Of a DNA stretch of 64,000 nucleotides, positions 1 to 8,426 are shown one piece after another; the stretch's first letter is position 1, and each line of letters begins with the position of its first letter. The DNA comes from Nocardia yamanashiensis NBRC 100130 (GTDB taxonomy: Bacteria > Actinomycetota > Actinomycetes > Mycobacteriales > Mycobacteriaceae). Under the pieces are notes generated by a model that saw nothing but the letters and a program-made list of their open reading frames with translations, was not told the origin of the DNA and searched no databases. The position numbers and the translations under genes were made by a program. The stretch covers positions 18,895 through 82,894 of the forward strand of contig NZ_BDCD01000042.1 of NCBI RefSeq assembly GCF_001613325.1, written 5' to 3'.

Positions 1-1367
1 TCGGTTCCGGCGGCGGTGTCCATGTTGGTGACCAGCAGCAGCACCACCCCGAGCATGGCGACGCCGCCGATGAGCGGAGCCAGGAAGGTCTTGAACCAGT
101 GCCGGGATTCGGGATGGTTGTGGCGGAAGTAGTTCATGACCGCGAACGAGGTGACGGCCTGCACGACCAGGATGGCCATGGTGCCGAGCACGGCGAGCAG
201 GGTGTAGAGGCCGGTGTACGGATCCTTGCCGGCCAGTGCGAACGCGAGCACCAGCACCGCGGCGACGCCGGTCTGCGCCAAACCCGCGATGTGCGGCGAG
301 CCGTGCTTGGGATGGGTGCGGCCGACGGTGTTCTTGAGGCCGGGGATGACGCCTTCCCGGCCGAGCGCGTACAGGTAGCGCGCGGCGCAGTTGTGGAAGG
401 CCATGCCGCAGGCCAGCGATCCGCTGATCATCAGCCACTGCATGGTGGTGACGGCCCAGTGCCCGACATAGGACTCGGTGGGCGCGAAGAAGACGTCCAT
501 CGGATTGGCCGAGCCCGCGTATTCGAGGGCCTTGTCCTTACCGCTGCCGGAAATGGCCATCCAGGAGACGAAGACGTAGAACACGCCCACGCCGAGCACC
601 GCGATCATGGTGGCGCGCGGGATGATCCGCTTCGGGTCCTTGGACTCCTCGCCGTACATGGCGGTCGATTCGAAGCCGACCCAGGACCAGAAGGCGAAGA
701 ACAGACCCAGGCCCGCGGACGCCGCACCACTGAAGGCATTGACCGGATTGACCGGTTCCAGGGTGATGCCGTCCGGGCCGCCGCCATGGAAGAGCACCGA
801 CACCGCCATGATGGCCAGCACCGTCACCTCGGTCACCAGCAGGCCGATCAGCAGCCGCTCGGCGACCGCGATGCCGAACCAGGTGCCGAGCGCGTTGATC
901 GCGAGCATGAGGATCGCGAACACCCACCAGGGCACGTCGGTGCCGAGCTGATCGAGCACCGTGGTGTGCGCGAAATAGGAGAAGATGCCGATCAGCGACG
1001 GCTCGAACACCATGTAGGCGAAGGTCGCCAGCAGTCCGGCCGCCAGGCCCGCGGTGCGCCCGAGCCCGAACGAGATGAAGCCGTAGAAGGCGCCGGTCGC
1101 GGTGATGTGCTTGGACATGGTGGTGAAGCCCACCGAGAAGATGGCCAGCACCACCATGGCGATCAGAAAGGCTGCGGGCGTGCCGATTCCACTGCCCGAC
1201 GACATCATGAACGGCACGTTGCCGGTCATGGCCGTAATGGGCGCTGCCGTCGCGACGGCCATGAACACCACGCCGAGCAAGCCGACGACATTGGGTTTGA
1301 GCCGCGAGACATCGCTGCCGGACGGCTCGGATCCCCCCGAAAGTACGGTCGACGTACCCGGTTCCAT
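1..1367 (-). CDS. APC-superfamily amino acid/amine permease, C-terminal part missing
   Basis: The reverse strand reads without a stop from an ATG at 1365-1367 to the window edge, giving 455 codons; the 3' end lies outside. A GAGGAG ribosome site sits just upstream of the ATG. After a polar N-terminus (MEPGTSTVLSGGSEPS) come about eleven hydrophobic helices. The first carries the APC substrate-helix pattern VFMAVATAAPITAMTG, and the WSWVGFEST ... EESKDPKRIIPRA stretch is typical of amino acid and GABA/putrescine permeases. It would import an amino acid or amine by ion- or proton-coupled transport. The polyamine/GABA-type genes from 5 kb onward suggest an amine substrate, but this is inference; the sequence does not fix the substrate. 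Confidence 0.88.
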   Translation of the reverse strand, partial: MEPGTSTVLSGGSEPSGSDVSRLKPNVVGLLGVVFMAVATAAPITAMTGNVPFMMSSGSGIGTPAAFLIAMVVLAIFSVGFTTMSKHITATGAFYGFISFGLGRTAGLAAGLLATFAYMVFEPSLIGIFSYFAHTTVLDQLGTDVPWWVFAILMLAINALGTWFGIAVAERLLIGLLVTEVTVLAIMAVSVLFHGGGPDGITLEPVNPVNAFSGAASAGLGLFFAFWSWVGFESTAMYGEESKDPKRIIPRATMIAVLGVGVFYVFVSWMAISGSGKDKALEYAGSANPMDVFFAPTESYVGHWAVTTMQWLMISGSLACGMAFHNCAARYLYALGREGVIPGLKNTVGRTHPKHGSPHIAGLAQTGVAAVLVLAFALAGKDPYTGLYTLLAVLGTMAILVVQAVTSFAVMNYFRHNHPESRHWFKTFLAPLIGGVAMLGVVLLLVTNMDTAAGT

Positions 1368-1557
1368 AAGTCACTCCTCATCTAGGTCGCATGACACTTG
1401 GTCGCATGACCTGTGAGGGATTGTGCGGGGCGGTTTGTTGCCTGGATATGAAACGGAGTTACCAGCAGGAACCAGAATTGTGACTCAGGTCACTATTCTT
1501 ACACTTCTCGGAAAATCCGGTGCCCGGCTTTACAGTTCGTCCGCCCCGCACGGCCGC

Positions 1558-3456
1558 TCAGCCGAGCTTGCGGCAGTACAGCGCGTCCGGATGGCCGCCG
1601 CGGTACCAAACCCGTGAGAAGGCGATGCCCGCGGCGTATTCATCGGCCTCGCACTGGGCCTTGTAGAAGCCCTCGGCGTAGTCGCCGCCCTCGCCGGAGG
1701 CCGGACGGTTGTCGCCCTTGTCATCCCAGAGGGTGCGACCGGCTCCGGCCAGCGGCACGCGACCGGTGGCGCAGAGGATCGCGGACATGGCCTCGCCGCG
1801 CAGGCTGTAACCGATCATGAACTGGCCTGCGGCGCACTGATATTTGGTGAAGCCGCCCGCCCAGTCGGTGGTGACCTGCTCCTTGTCGACCTTGACCGCG
1901 GTGGTTCCGGACTGCCAGAGGTCCGCGATGCCCGCATCGGTGCACAGGCCGCGGAGATCGCGGGAGCTGATGCCGATCAGCCGTTGATCATCGGGGCAGA
2001 CCACCTTGTTCGCCCCGGCATCCCAATCGCCCGCGCCGCGCAGTGAGGCATTGTGCGTGCCGTGCTTACCGTCCAGCGCCGACCAGGTGCGCACCGGATC
2101 CACCTGTCCGGTTCGGCCGTTCGCCGCCAGCAGCCGCTGGAAGTGCGGGCCGCGCCAGTCATCGGCGTCGGCGATGCTGCGGAGGCTGCCGTCCGTGTCG
2201 TAGCGCAGCAGCGCCCACTGATTGCCCTGGTCCCCGTGCTGGAATCCGACGCCGGGCCAGTAGGCGAAGTCCAGATCGCGTTCGATCAGATAGTCGATCA
2301 TGTTCGGGAACCAGGCGCGGTCCTTGTCGCCGGCGTCCTTGCCGATGCCGAACTCGCTCACCCAGACCGGCGCGGTGAAGTGGCGGTCCGGGGTGGTGGC
2401 GACGAAACCGGCGAGTTCGTCCATGGCCTTGAACAGGTCCGGGCGTGACAGATCGCGGAAGCGCGGATCGTGGGTTTCGCCGAGCCCGTCCGCGCCGGTG
2501 TGGTTCGGGCCGATGTAGCCGTAGAAGTGCGCGGCGTAGACGACCTTGTGCGAACGCACCAGCGTCGGCGTCAGGGTGCGCGCGGGCTTCAGGATCGGGC
2601 GGCCGTGCGAGGTCAGGTCGGTCGGGATGCCCTGCCAGTTGATGCCCTCGATCATGATGAGCAGATTCGGGTTGGCGTCCTTCAGGATTCGATCCCCGGC
2701 CTGCTGCGCGGCGGCCTCCCAGTCGTGTTCGTCGCCCCGGCCCCAGTTCGGGTCGTTCCAGGTGTCGCGGCGCACCTCGTTGCGCAGGTCCGCGCCGACG
2801 ACGCCCGGGTCGTCCCGGTAGCGGGCCGCCATGAACGCCCAGTCCGACACCCATTTCGCGGTGTCCTGACCGGAGTTCCAGCGTTCGTTGCCGTCCACCG
2901 CGCAGCACCAGCGGGTGGAGGTGGTGTGGTTGTTGAGGATGACGCCGAGACCGGCGTCGGTGAGCGCTTTCACGGCCCGGTCGTAGACCTCCAGGGGTTT
3001 CAGGCCGTTCAACGCCGGGTTGGCGGTGAGACCCCGGACCGGGCGGCTGTCGGTGATCATCTCGTTCGAGAAGGGCAGCCGAATACTGTTGAGGCCCAGG
3101 GCTTTGAAGTCGGCGACGAGTTTCGTCATCGGCACCCGGTCCAGACCCAGCGGGGCGCGATGACCGGTCTCCTGGGCGAAATTGTTCGCCGGGTCCTCGT
3201 CGTCGCCGCTGCCGTTCCAGGTGCCGCTGGAGCCGTGCCAGTTACCGGATTTCAGTTTCACCCGATTGCCGGCGGCATCGACGATGTAGCGGCCGCGGGT
3301 GCTCAGCGGTCCGTGGAGGCCGGCCGGATCGGCTCGGGCTTCGGGAGCGAAGTGGACGGCGGGCACGGTGAGCAGACCGGCGGCGAGGGCCGCGGCAATG
3401 GCGAGAACCGTTGTGCCACGGGCTAAGTGCCGGAGCCGCCGGGGATGCATGTCCAT
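1558..3456 (-). CDS. Secreted GH5-family glycoside hydrolase with Cys-repeat C-terminal domain
   Basis: 632 codons. The N-terminus has basic residues, a hydrophobic core and an ARA cleavage-like site near residue 42, so it is probably exported. Residues about 50-470 form a GH5/cellulase-type barrel: LRNEVR carries the likely acid/base Glu227 and WVSEFGIG the likely nucleophile Glu368. The usual NEP reads NEV here. It would hydrolyse a beta-linked glucan-type polysaccharide outside the cell; the exact substrate is not visible. Residues about 485-632 are not part of the barrel: three units start at Cys487, Cys541 and Cys602, each followed by a conserved Gly eight residues on and a closing Cys (505, 562, 628). 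This looks like a small disulfide-stabilised, possibly carbohydrate-binding module. A second in-frame ATG lies two codons downstream of the chosen start. Confidence 0.87.
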   Translation of the reverse strand: MDMHPRRLRHLARGTTVLAIAAALAAGLLTVPAVHFAPEARADPAGLHGPLSTRGRYIVDAAGNRVKLKSGNWHGSSGTWNGSGDDEDPANNFAQETGHRAPLGLDRVPMTKLVADFKALGLNSIRLPFSNEMITDSRPVRGLTANPALNGLKPLEVYDRAVKALTDAGLGVILNNHTTSTRWCCAVDGNERWNSGQDTAKWVSDWAFMAARYRDDPGVVGADLRNEVRRDTWNDPNWGRGDEHDWEAAAQQAGDRILKDANPNLLIMIEGINWQGIPTDLTSHGRPILKPARTLTPTLVRSHKVVYAAHFYGYIGPNHTGADGLGETHDPRFRDLSRPDLFKAMDELAGFVATTPDRHFTAPVWVSEFGIGKDAGDKDRAWFPNMIDYLIERDLDFAYWPGVGFQHGDQGNQWALLRYDTDGSLRSIADADDWRGPHFQRLLAANGRTGQVDPVRTWSALDGKHGTHNASLRGAGDWDAGANKVVCPDDQRLIGISSRDLRGLCTDAGIADLWQSGTTAVKVDKEQVTTDWAGGFTKYQCAAGQFMIGYSLRGEAMSAILCATGRVPLAGAGRTLWDDKGDNRPASGEGGDYAEGFYKAQCEADEYAAGIAFSRVWYRGGHPDALYCRKLG

Positions 3457-3482
3457 GCCGCGGGAGTTTAAGGCCGAATCAC

Positions 3483-3508
3483 TATCTGAAACATGTTAAT
3501 TTCAGATA
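3483..3508. promoter_or_regulatory. 26-bp AT-rich inverted repeat upstream of GH5 gene
   Basis: The arms TATCTGAAA and TTTCAGATA are perfect 9-bp inverted repeats around the 8-base spacer CATGTTAA. The repeat lies 27 bp upstream of the GH5 start and just after the tetR stop. It is strikingly AT-rich for this genome, with no T-run for an intrinsic terminator on the GH5 strand, so a regulator operator overlapping the GH5 promoter is the best reading. Which regulator binds it is unknown. Confidence 0.55.
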
Positions 3509-3531
3509 ACCGGTAATTCGCCTCAGGCGCA

Positions 3532-4116
3532 CTACTCGCGACCGGCAGGGGTTTGAATGCCGGTGAGCGTCAGCTCGAGCAGACGCCGCCAGTCACCGGA
3601 GCCGGTGCGGATCGCAGCGGAGAGCGCACCGACCAGGAGGTAGATGTCGGCGGGGGTGAGGTCGGGGCGGAGTGCGCCTGCGGCACGGTCGGATTCGATG
3701 AGCAGGGCGAGCGCGTCGGCGAGACGGGTCAGGGTGTCGCCGCGAGGTTCGCTGGTGGTGGTGCGCCGGCTGGATTCGATGGCGGCGGACAGGCCCCGAT
3801 CGGCGGCCAGGAGTTCGCCGACATGCGTGAGATAGGTGCGGATGGCGTAACCCGGTGCGGCGCGCAGGCATTCGGTGCGCGCGAAGGCTTCGATCTCGGC
3901 GAAGCGCTGTTCGGCGGCGGCCTCGATGAGATCGGACTGTGCCGGGAAATGCCGGTACACGGTGCCGATGCCGACCCCGGCCGCGCGCGCCACCTCGGGC
4001 AGCTGCACCTGACTTCCCCGCTCCGCGAACAGGTTTCGCGCCGCCTCGAGAATCCGATCCCGATTCCGCGAGGCATCGGCCCGCGCCCGCCGGGGCGCCG
4101 AATCCGGTCTTGACAC
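3532..4116 (-). CDS. TetR-family transcriptional regulator
   Basis: 194 codons with a GTG start (VSRPDSAPRRARADASRNRD). Residues about 18-65 are a typical TetR N-terminal HTH: RDRILEAARNLFAERG, then VARAAGVGIGTVYRHFPAQ. The remaining helical part, with a Thr/Arg-rich turn near residues 115-125, is the ligand-binding and dimer domain. It is divergent from the cupin gene at 4190, and the 74-bp gap holds a near-perfect 27-bp palindrome, so it probably represses itself and the cupin gene. The inducer is unknown. It may also influence the GH5 gene downstream on the same strand, separated by 75 bp and a different palindrome. Confidence 0.92.
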   Translation of the reverse strand: MSRPDSAPRRARADASRNRDRILEAARNLFAERGSQVQLPEVARAAGVGIGTVYRHFPAQSDLIEAAAEQRFAEIEAFARTECLRAAPGYAIRTYLTHVGELLAADRGLSAAIESSRRTTTSEPRGDTLTRLADALALLIESDRAAGALRPDLTPADIYLLVGALSAAIRTGSGDWRRLLELTLTGIQTPAGRE

Positions 4117-4142
4117 TGCGATCGCCTTTCGTCCTACACTCT

Positions 4143-4169
4143 AAACGGAGTCGGATTCCGGTTCCGTTT
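4143..4169. promoter_or_regulatory. 27-bp palindromic operator between tetR and cupin genes
   Basis: Half-sites 4143-4155 (AAACGGAGTCGGA) and 4157-4169 (TCCGGTTCCGTTT) are inverted around T4156, with 11 of 13 positions matching. It lies between the two divergent starts, 20 bp from the cupin ATG, so it would block the cupin promoter or the ribosome-site region. Length and symmetry suit a TetR dimer pair. Confidence 0.7.
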
Positions 4170-4189
4170 CCTTCGAAAGGATATCAGCG

Positions 4190-4648
4190 ATGACCCACGA
4201 TCGCTTCCTGTTCCTCTCCCCCGGCGAAGTCCGCCCCGGCCGCGTCCCGCTGCCGCCCGCCTTCGCCGTCAAAGCCACCACCGCCGACACCGGCGGCCGC
4301 TTCTCCCTGCTGGAAGTGACGCTGGCGCGCGACATTCCGCGGCACACCCACCAGATGGCCGACGAATGCGTGTACGTACTCGACGGCACCTTGGAGGTGG
4401 AGTTCGACGATCGGGTCGAGCGAGCCACGGCCGGCATGTTCGTCCTACTGCCGCAGGGCATTCCGCACGCCCTGCGCTGCGCCTCCACCCCGCCGCCCCG
4501 GGTCCTGCAGATCTCCTCGCCGGGCGGCTGGGAGTGCTATCTGGAGGACCTTTTCGAGGCGGGCCCGGCGGTGCTGACCGCCGGCGCACTGGACCCGGCC
4601 AAGATCAATCCGATTGCCGCGAAATACGGCATTCGCTACCAGGAATAG
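4190..4648 (+). CDS. Small cupin-domain protein
   Basis: 152 codons, ATG preceded by GAAAGGAT. A single cupin barrel: residues about 40-110 contain ARDIPRHTHQMADECVYVLD, supplying the His-x-His and Glu metal ligands of cupin motif 1, and GMFVLLPQGIPHALRC supplying motif 2 with its His. The C-terminus resembles quercetinase-type single-domain cupins (AVLTAGALDPAKINPIAAKY). It probably binds a divalent metal and acts as a small dioxygenase, isomerase or ligand sensor; the substrate is unknown. It is divergent from tetR and likely controlled through the 4143-4169 palindrome. Confidence 0.85.
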   Translation: MTHDRFLFLSPGEVRPGRVPLPPAFAVKATTADTGGRFSLLEVTLARDIPRHTHQMADECVYVLDGTLEVEFDDRVERATAGMFVLLPQGIPHALRCASTPPPRVLQISSPGGWECYLEDLFEAGPAVLTAGALDPAKINPIAAKYGIRYQE

Positions 4649-4660
4649 CGCCCGCGCCGC

Positions 4661-4858
4661 TCAGGCGGACTTGGGCTGCACCGCGAACAGGCCCTCGCGG
4701 ATGCGATCGATCAGGCCATTGACCGCCGCGAGCGAGGACCAATGGTCGTGATGCACCACGCCGGGATACTGATCGGAGTGCGCGACGAACGCATCGTCCA
4801 GGTCGGACCAGTGCACATGCACGGCGGACAGCCGGACCTCACGCTCGAAGTCATTCAT
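4661..4858 (-). CDS. Small hypothetical protein, 65 residues
   Basis: The start was placed at the ATG encoding MNDFEREVRL because GAGAAGAGG lies at good distance upstream; the frame stays open 43 codons further but that part looks non-coding. The protein is acidic with His and Trp residues (SAVHVHWSDLDDAFVAHSDQ, GVVHHDHWSS) and no signal or membrane helix. It is convergent with the cupin gene and lies downstream of the pucR-type gene on the same strand. No family was recognised. Confidence 0.55.
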   Translation of the reverse strand: MNDFEREVRLSAVHVHWSDLDDAFVAHSDQYPGVVHHDHWSSLAAVNGLIDRIREGLFAVQPKSA

Positions 4859-5000
4859 CGCCAGCCTCTTCTCGACGGGTGCGACGGCGGGCCGATCACA
4901 CGCCGTCGCACGATTACTACATAGAGTAGTTTCCAAAGCCGCCGGGCCGGGAGTGACTTTCGGCGGAAGCCGTGTGAGATCCGTCAAGATCGGGCGGCGC

Positions 5001-6593
5001 TCACAGGTTGGCGGTGAGGTCGCGGATGAGCAGGGCAGTGTGCAGGGAGGTGCGGGTTTCGCCGTCGTCGAGGTCCACGTCGAGGATGCGTTCGATGCGG
5101 GAGAGGCGGTCGTAGAGGGTGGGGCGGCTGATATTGAGGCGTTTGGCCAGTTCGGTTTTGTTGCCGGCCAGGTCGAGGAAGTGGCGGAGGGTGCGGGTGA
5201 GGTCTGCGGCCTGGCGGATGTCGTGGCGGAGCAGGGCGCTCAGTTCGGTTTCAGCGAAGCGCTGCACGCCGGGTTCGTCGCGGATGAGGGCGAGCAGGCC
5301 GCGCAGGCGGACGTCGCCGCTGCGGTAGTAGGGGCGGGGGTAGGAAGTGCCCAGGGCGAGTGCGACTTCCGCGACGTGGGCGGCTTGGGCGAGTTCGCGG
5401 GCGGCGTCCAGGAGGGAATCGGAGTCGGCGCCGACGCCGATGACGGCGTGCTCGACGCCGGCGACGCGGCGGATCTCGCCGAGCATGGCGGTGCAGACGA
5501 CGGTGAGGGTTTCGTCGACCTCGCCGGTTCGGGAGACGGCCAGGACCAGGTTGACCCGATTGCCGTGATCGGGTGCGGCCAAGGCGGTTACGCGAGCCAG
5601 CTGCACGCCGTGCATGGCGGCGTCCAGGATGGCGGCGGTACGGCGCTGATGGGCCACCGGATCGGCTTCGATGGGCGCGCGCACGTCGATGGTGAGCGGA
5701 ATGTAGCGGGAGCGGCGGGCCAGCCCGAGGGCGGCGGCGAGCGCGACGGCATCGCGTTCGTCGGTGAGCCGCCCGGTGATCATGTCGTCGATGAGGCCGG
5801 TCTGGGCCTGCCGGTGCAGGCCGAAGCGGTCGCGTTCGATCATGCGATGCAGGGTCAGAGTCTGCGCGGCGCGTTCCAGGACCATGCGGGCGCGCGCGTT
5901 CGGGACGCGGCTGGAGCGCAGGATGAGCCGCCCCCACCGTTGCGTATGCGGCCCCACCGGAACCACATTCGCATCGTGATCGGCGAGCATCCGGGAGGTC
6001 GTCTCCCAGTGCTCGAGCAGCGTGGAGGTGGCGGTGTGGCGCGCGGTCGAGGCCAGCACCCGGTGGGTGAGGTCCTCCAGCACCACCGACGCGTCCAGCA
6101 TGCCCGCCGCGGTCTTGACGATCTCGGCCAGCGAGGCCCGGCGCACGCTCAGCGCCGTGAACGTCTCGTGCACCGTGCGCGCGAATTCGAGCTCGGCGTA
6201 CTGATCCGCCACGATCACGCGATGCACGGCCTCGGTGACTTCCACGAATCGCACCACCCGCCGCAGCGCGACCACGGGCAGCGCGAGCCGATCGGCCGTC
6301 TCGGCCACCACCGGCGGCAATTCCCGCACATAGGTGCCCAATTCGACCACCAGCCCCGAAACCCCGGCGGCGGACAGCGATTCCAGATACTCGACGGTGG
6401 CCGCGTCCCCGGCGGCCAGCGCCTGCCCGGTAGTGAGAATCAATTCCCTACCTACCAGCAGTTTCGCGACGTCCGGCAGTTCGCTCACGTGCACCCACCG
6501 CACCGGCCGATCCAAGGATCCGCCGCCGACGACTTCCGGCTGCCCGGCGCGCACCACGGGCATCGCCAGAATTTCGGCGACAGACAGGAGCAC
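5001..6593 (-). CDS. PucR-family transcriptional regulator
   Basis: About 530 codons from a GTG that begins VLLSVAEILAMPVV, which is where this family normally starts; the frame continues upstream to 6875 without family-like sequence. The N-terminal half is a PucR ligand-sensing domain (VRWVHVSELPDVAKLLVGRE). The middle is a GGDEF-like CdaR region and the last 60 residues form the HTH_30 DNA-binding domain (NKTELAKRLNISRPTLYDRL). Such proteins sense purine, amino-acid or polyamine metabolites. It is divergent from the dehydrogenase/aminotransferase genes at 6925 onward and is the obvious candidate regulator of the amine-utilisation operon. The exact start is uncertain because no strong ribosome site is seen. 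Confidence 0.85.
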   Translation of the reverse strand: MLLSVAEILAMPVVRAGQPEVVGGGSLDRPVRWVHVSELPDVAKLLVGRELILTTGQALAAGDAATVEYLESLSAAGVSGLVVELGTYVRELPPVVAETADRLALPVVALRRVVRFVEVTEAVHRVIVADQYAELEFARTVHETFTALSVRRASLAEIVKTAAGMLDASVVLEDLTHRVLASTARHTATSTLLEHWETTSRMLADHDANVVPVGPHTQRWGRLILRSSRVPNARARMVLERAAQTLTLHRMIERDRFGLHRQAQTGLIDDMITGRLTDERDAVALAAALGLARRSRYIPLTIDVRAPIEADPVAHQRRTAAILDAAMHGVQLARVTALAAPDHGNRVNLVLAVSRTGEVDETLTVVCTAMLGEIRRVAGVEHAVIGVGADSDSLLDAARELAQAAHVAEVALALGTSYPRPYYRSGDVRLRGLLALIRDEPGVQRFAETELSALLRHDIRQAADLTRTLRHFLDLAGNKTELAKRLNISRPTLYDRLSRIERILDVDLDDGETRTSLHTALLIRDLTANL

Positions 6594-6924
6594 CGACGAA
6601 TCGTAATACGAAAACGCGAATCGCGTACAGATCGTCGGGATGCAAACGAGACTGAAAGGTGCAGAGTAGTAGCCGGGCCACCGCAGTCCCGCCGTGCGGG
6701 TGCCGCAGCACGCCCTCCTCGGTCCGTCCCCTCGTGCCGGCGACGGGACGGACCACTCGGCGGATCGAGGCGAGTAGCCGCACGTGACAACTGATTTCGC
6801 AAGGTCGGGGTGACTCCCCGGGTACGCCCAGAAAGTTTCGGCATCCGGCCACCGGCACGGGTGCCCAACCCGCAACGGCTCGCAGCCGCCCGCTGACTAC
6901 GCGGAGCGGCGGAACAGAGGAGAT
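6594..6924. promoter_or_regulatory. Divergent intergenic region, pucR / mmsA-type operon
   Basis: This 331-bp stretch separates two divergent starts and must hold both promoters. A clear ribosome site, GAGGAG, precedes the ATG at 6925. No long palindrome, riboswitch or small gene was recognised; short GC-rich dyads are present but not above the background of this genome. Confidence 0.5.
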
Positions 6925-8415
6925 ATGGCGACCATCGCACACTGGCTCGACGGGAAGTCCTTTGCCGGCTCCAGCGCCGCTACCGCGCCCGTCACCAATC
7001 CCGCCACCGGGGTGGTGACCGGTCAGGTCGCGCTGGCGAATGTGGCCGACGTGCGAACCGTCGTCGATGCCGCCGCGGCGGCGTTCCCGGCCTGGCGCGA
7101 CGCCTCGCTCGCCAAGCGCACGCAGGTGCTGTTCAAGTTCCGGGAGCTGCTCAACGAACGCAAGGAAGAGCTGGCGGCCATCATCACCGCCGAGCACGGC
7201 AAGGTGCTCGCGGATGCGCTGGGCGAGGTGACGCGCGGCCTGGAGGTCGTCGAATTCGCCTGTGGCGTCCCGCATCTGCTCAAGGGCGGGTACACCGAGA
7301 ACGCCTCCACCAAGGTGGACATCTTCTCGGTGCGGCAGCCGCTGGGACCGGTGGCGATCATTTCGCCGTTCAATTTCCCGGCCATGGTGCCCATGTGGTT
7401 CTTCCCGCTGGCCATCGCCGCCGGAAACACCGTGGTGCTCAAGCCGAGTGAGAAGGATCCGTCGGCCGCGCTGTGGATCGCGGAACTGTGGGCCGAGGCC
7501 GGGCTGCCGGACGGCGTGTTCAACGTGGTGCAGGGCGACAAGGTCGCCGTCGACGAGCTGCTGGAGAATCCGGCCATCAAGTCGGTCTCGTTCGTGGGTT
7601 CCACGCCGATCGCCAAGTACGTGTACGAGCGCGGCACCGCGCACGGCAAGCGCGTACAGGCCCTCGGCGGGGCCAAGAACCACATGGTGGTGCTGCCGGA
7701 CGCGGATCTGGATCTGGCCGCCGACGCGGCGGTGAACGCGGGCTTCGGTTCGGCGGGCGAACGCTGCATGGCGATCAGCGCGCTGGTCGCGGTGGGCGAT
7801 ATCGCCGACGATCTGGTCGCCCGGATCGCGGAGCGCGCCAGGACGATTCGCACCGGCGACGGCACCAAGGGCACCGATATGGGTCCGCTGGTCACCCGGC
7901 AGCATCGCGACAAGGTGGCGTCCTACATCGACGCGGGCGAGTCGGCCGGCGCGAAGGTCGTGCTCGACGGCCGCACCGTGGACGCCGACGGCGCGGCGGA
8001 CGGGTTCTGGCTCGGCCCCACCATTCTCGACAATGTCACCCCCGAGATGACCGTCTACACCGACGAGATCTTCGGCCCGGTGCTGTCGGTGGTGCGCGTG
8101 GAGAGCTACGACGACGCCCTCGCGCTGATCAACGCCAATCAGTACGGCAACGGCACCGCCATCTTCACCAACGACGGCGGCGCGGCCCGGCGCTTCCACA
8201 ACGAGGTCGAGGTCGGCATGGTCGGCATCAATGTCCCGATCCCGGTGCCCATGGCCTACTACAGTTTCGGCGGCTGGAAGAACTCGCTCTTCGGCGACTC
8301 GCATGCGCACGGCATCGACGGCGTGCACTTCTTCACCCGCACCAAGGCCGTCACCACCCGCTGGCTCGACCCCAGCCACGGCGGCCTGAATCTCGGCTTC
8401 CCGCAGAACAACTGA
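6925..8415 (+). CDS. mmsA: CoA-acylating (methyl)malonate-semialdehyde dehydrogenase
   Basis: 496 codons, full length for the family. The methylmalonate-semialdehyde dehydrogenase type is indicated by SPFNFPAMVPMWFFPLAI, by the active-site segment GSAGERCMAIS with Cys281, and by the C-terminal FTRTKAVTTRW. The enzyme oxidises malonate or methylmalonate semialdehyde with NAD and CoA to acetyl-CoA or propionyl-CoA plus CO2, in the cytosol. It is followed after 11 bp by a class III aminotransferase, a pairing that suits beta-alanine (or GABA-like amino acid) breakdown: transaminate to the semialdehyde, then oxidise. Strong GAGGAG ribosome site. Confidence 0.92.
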   Translation: MATIAHWLDGKSFAGSSAATAPVTNPATGVVTGQVALANVADVRTVVDAAAAAFPAWRDASLAKRTQVLFKFRELLNERKEELAAIITAEHGKVLADALGEVTRGLEVVEFACGVPHLLKGGYTENASTKVDIFSVRQPLGPVAIISPFNFPAMVPMWFFPLAIAAGNTVVLKPSEKDPSAALWIAELWAEAGLPDGVFNVVQGDKVAVDELLENPAIKSVSFVGSTPIAKYVYERGTAHGKRVQALGGAKNHMVVLPDADLDLAADAAVNAGFGSAGERCMAISALVAVGDIADDLVARIAERARTIRTGDGTKGTDMGPLVTRQHRDKVASYIDAGESAGAKVVLDGRTVDADGAADGFWLGPTILDNVTPEMTVYTDEIFGPVLSVVRVESYDDALALINANQYGNGTAIFTNDGGAARRFHNEVEVGMVGINVPIPVPMAYYSFGGWKNSLFGDSHAHGIDGVHFFTRTKAVTTRWLDPSHGGLNLGFPQNN

Positions 8416-8426
8416 TTGGACCTGCG

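Noticed and set aside
538..1374. 278-codon minus-strand frame starting near the permease start
   Set aside because: It is out of frame with the permease and has His/Arg-rich shadow composition; the true frame gives membrane helices and a family match.
7473..8426. Upstream extension of the aminotransferase frame
   Set aside because: Shadow of the semialdehyde dehydrogenase gene; family start fits the ATG at 8427.
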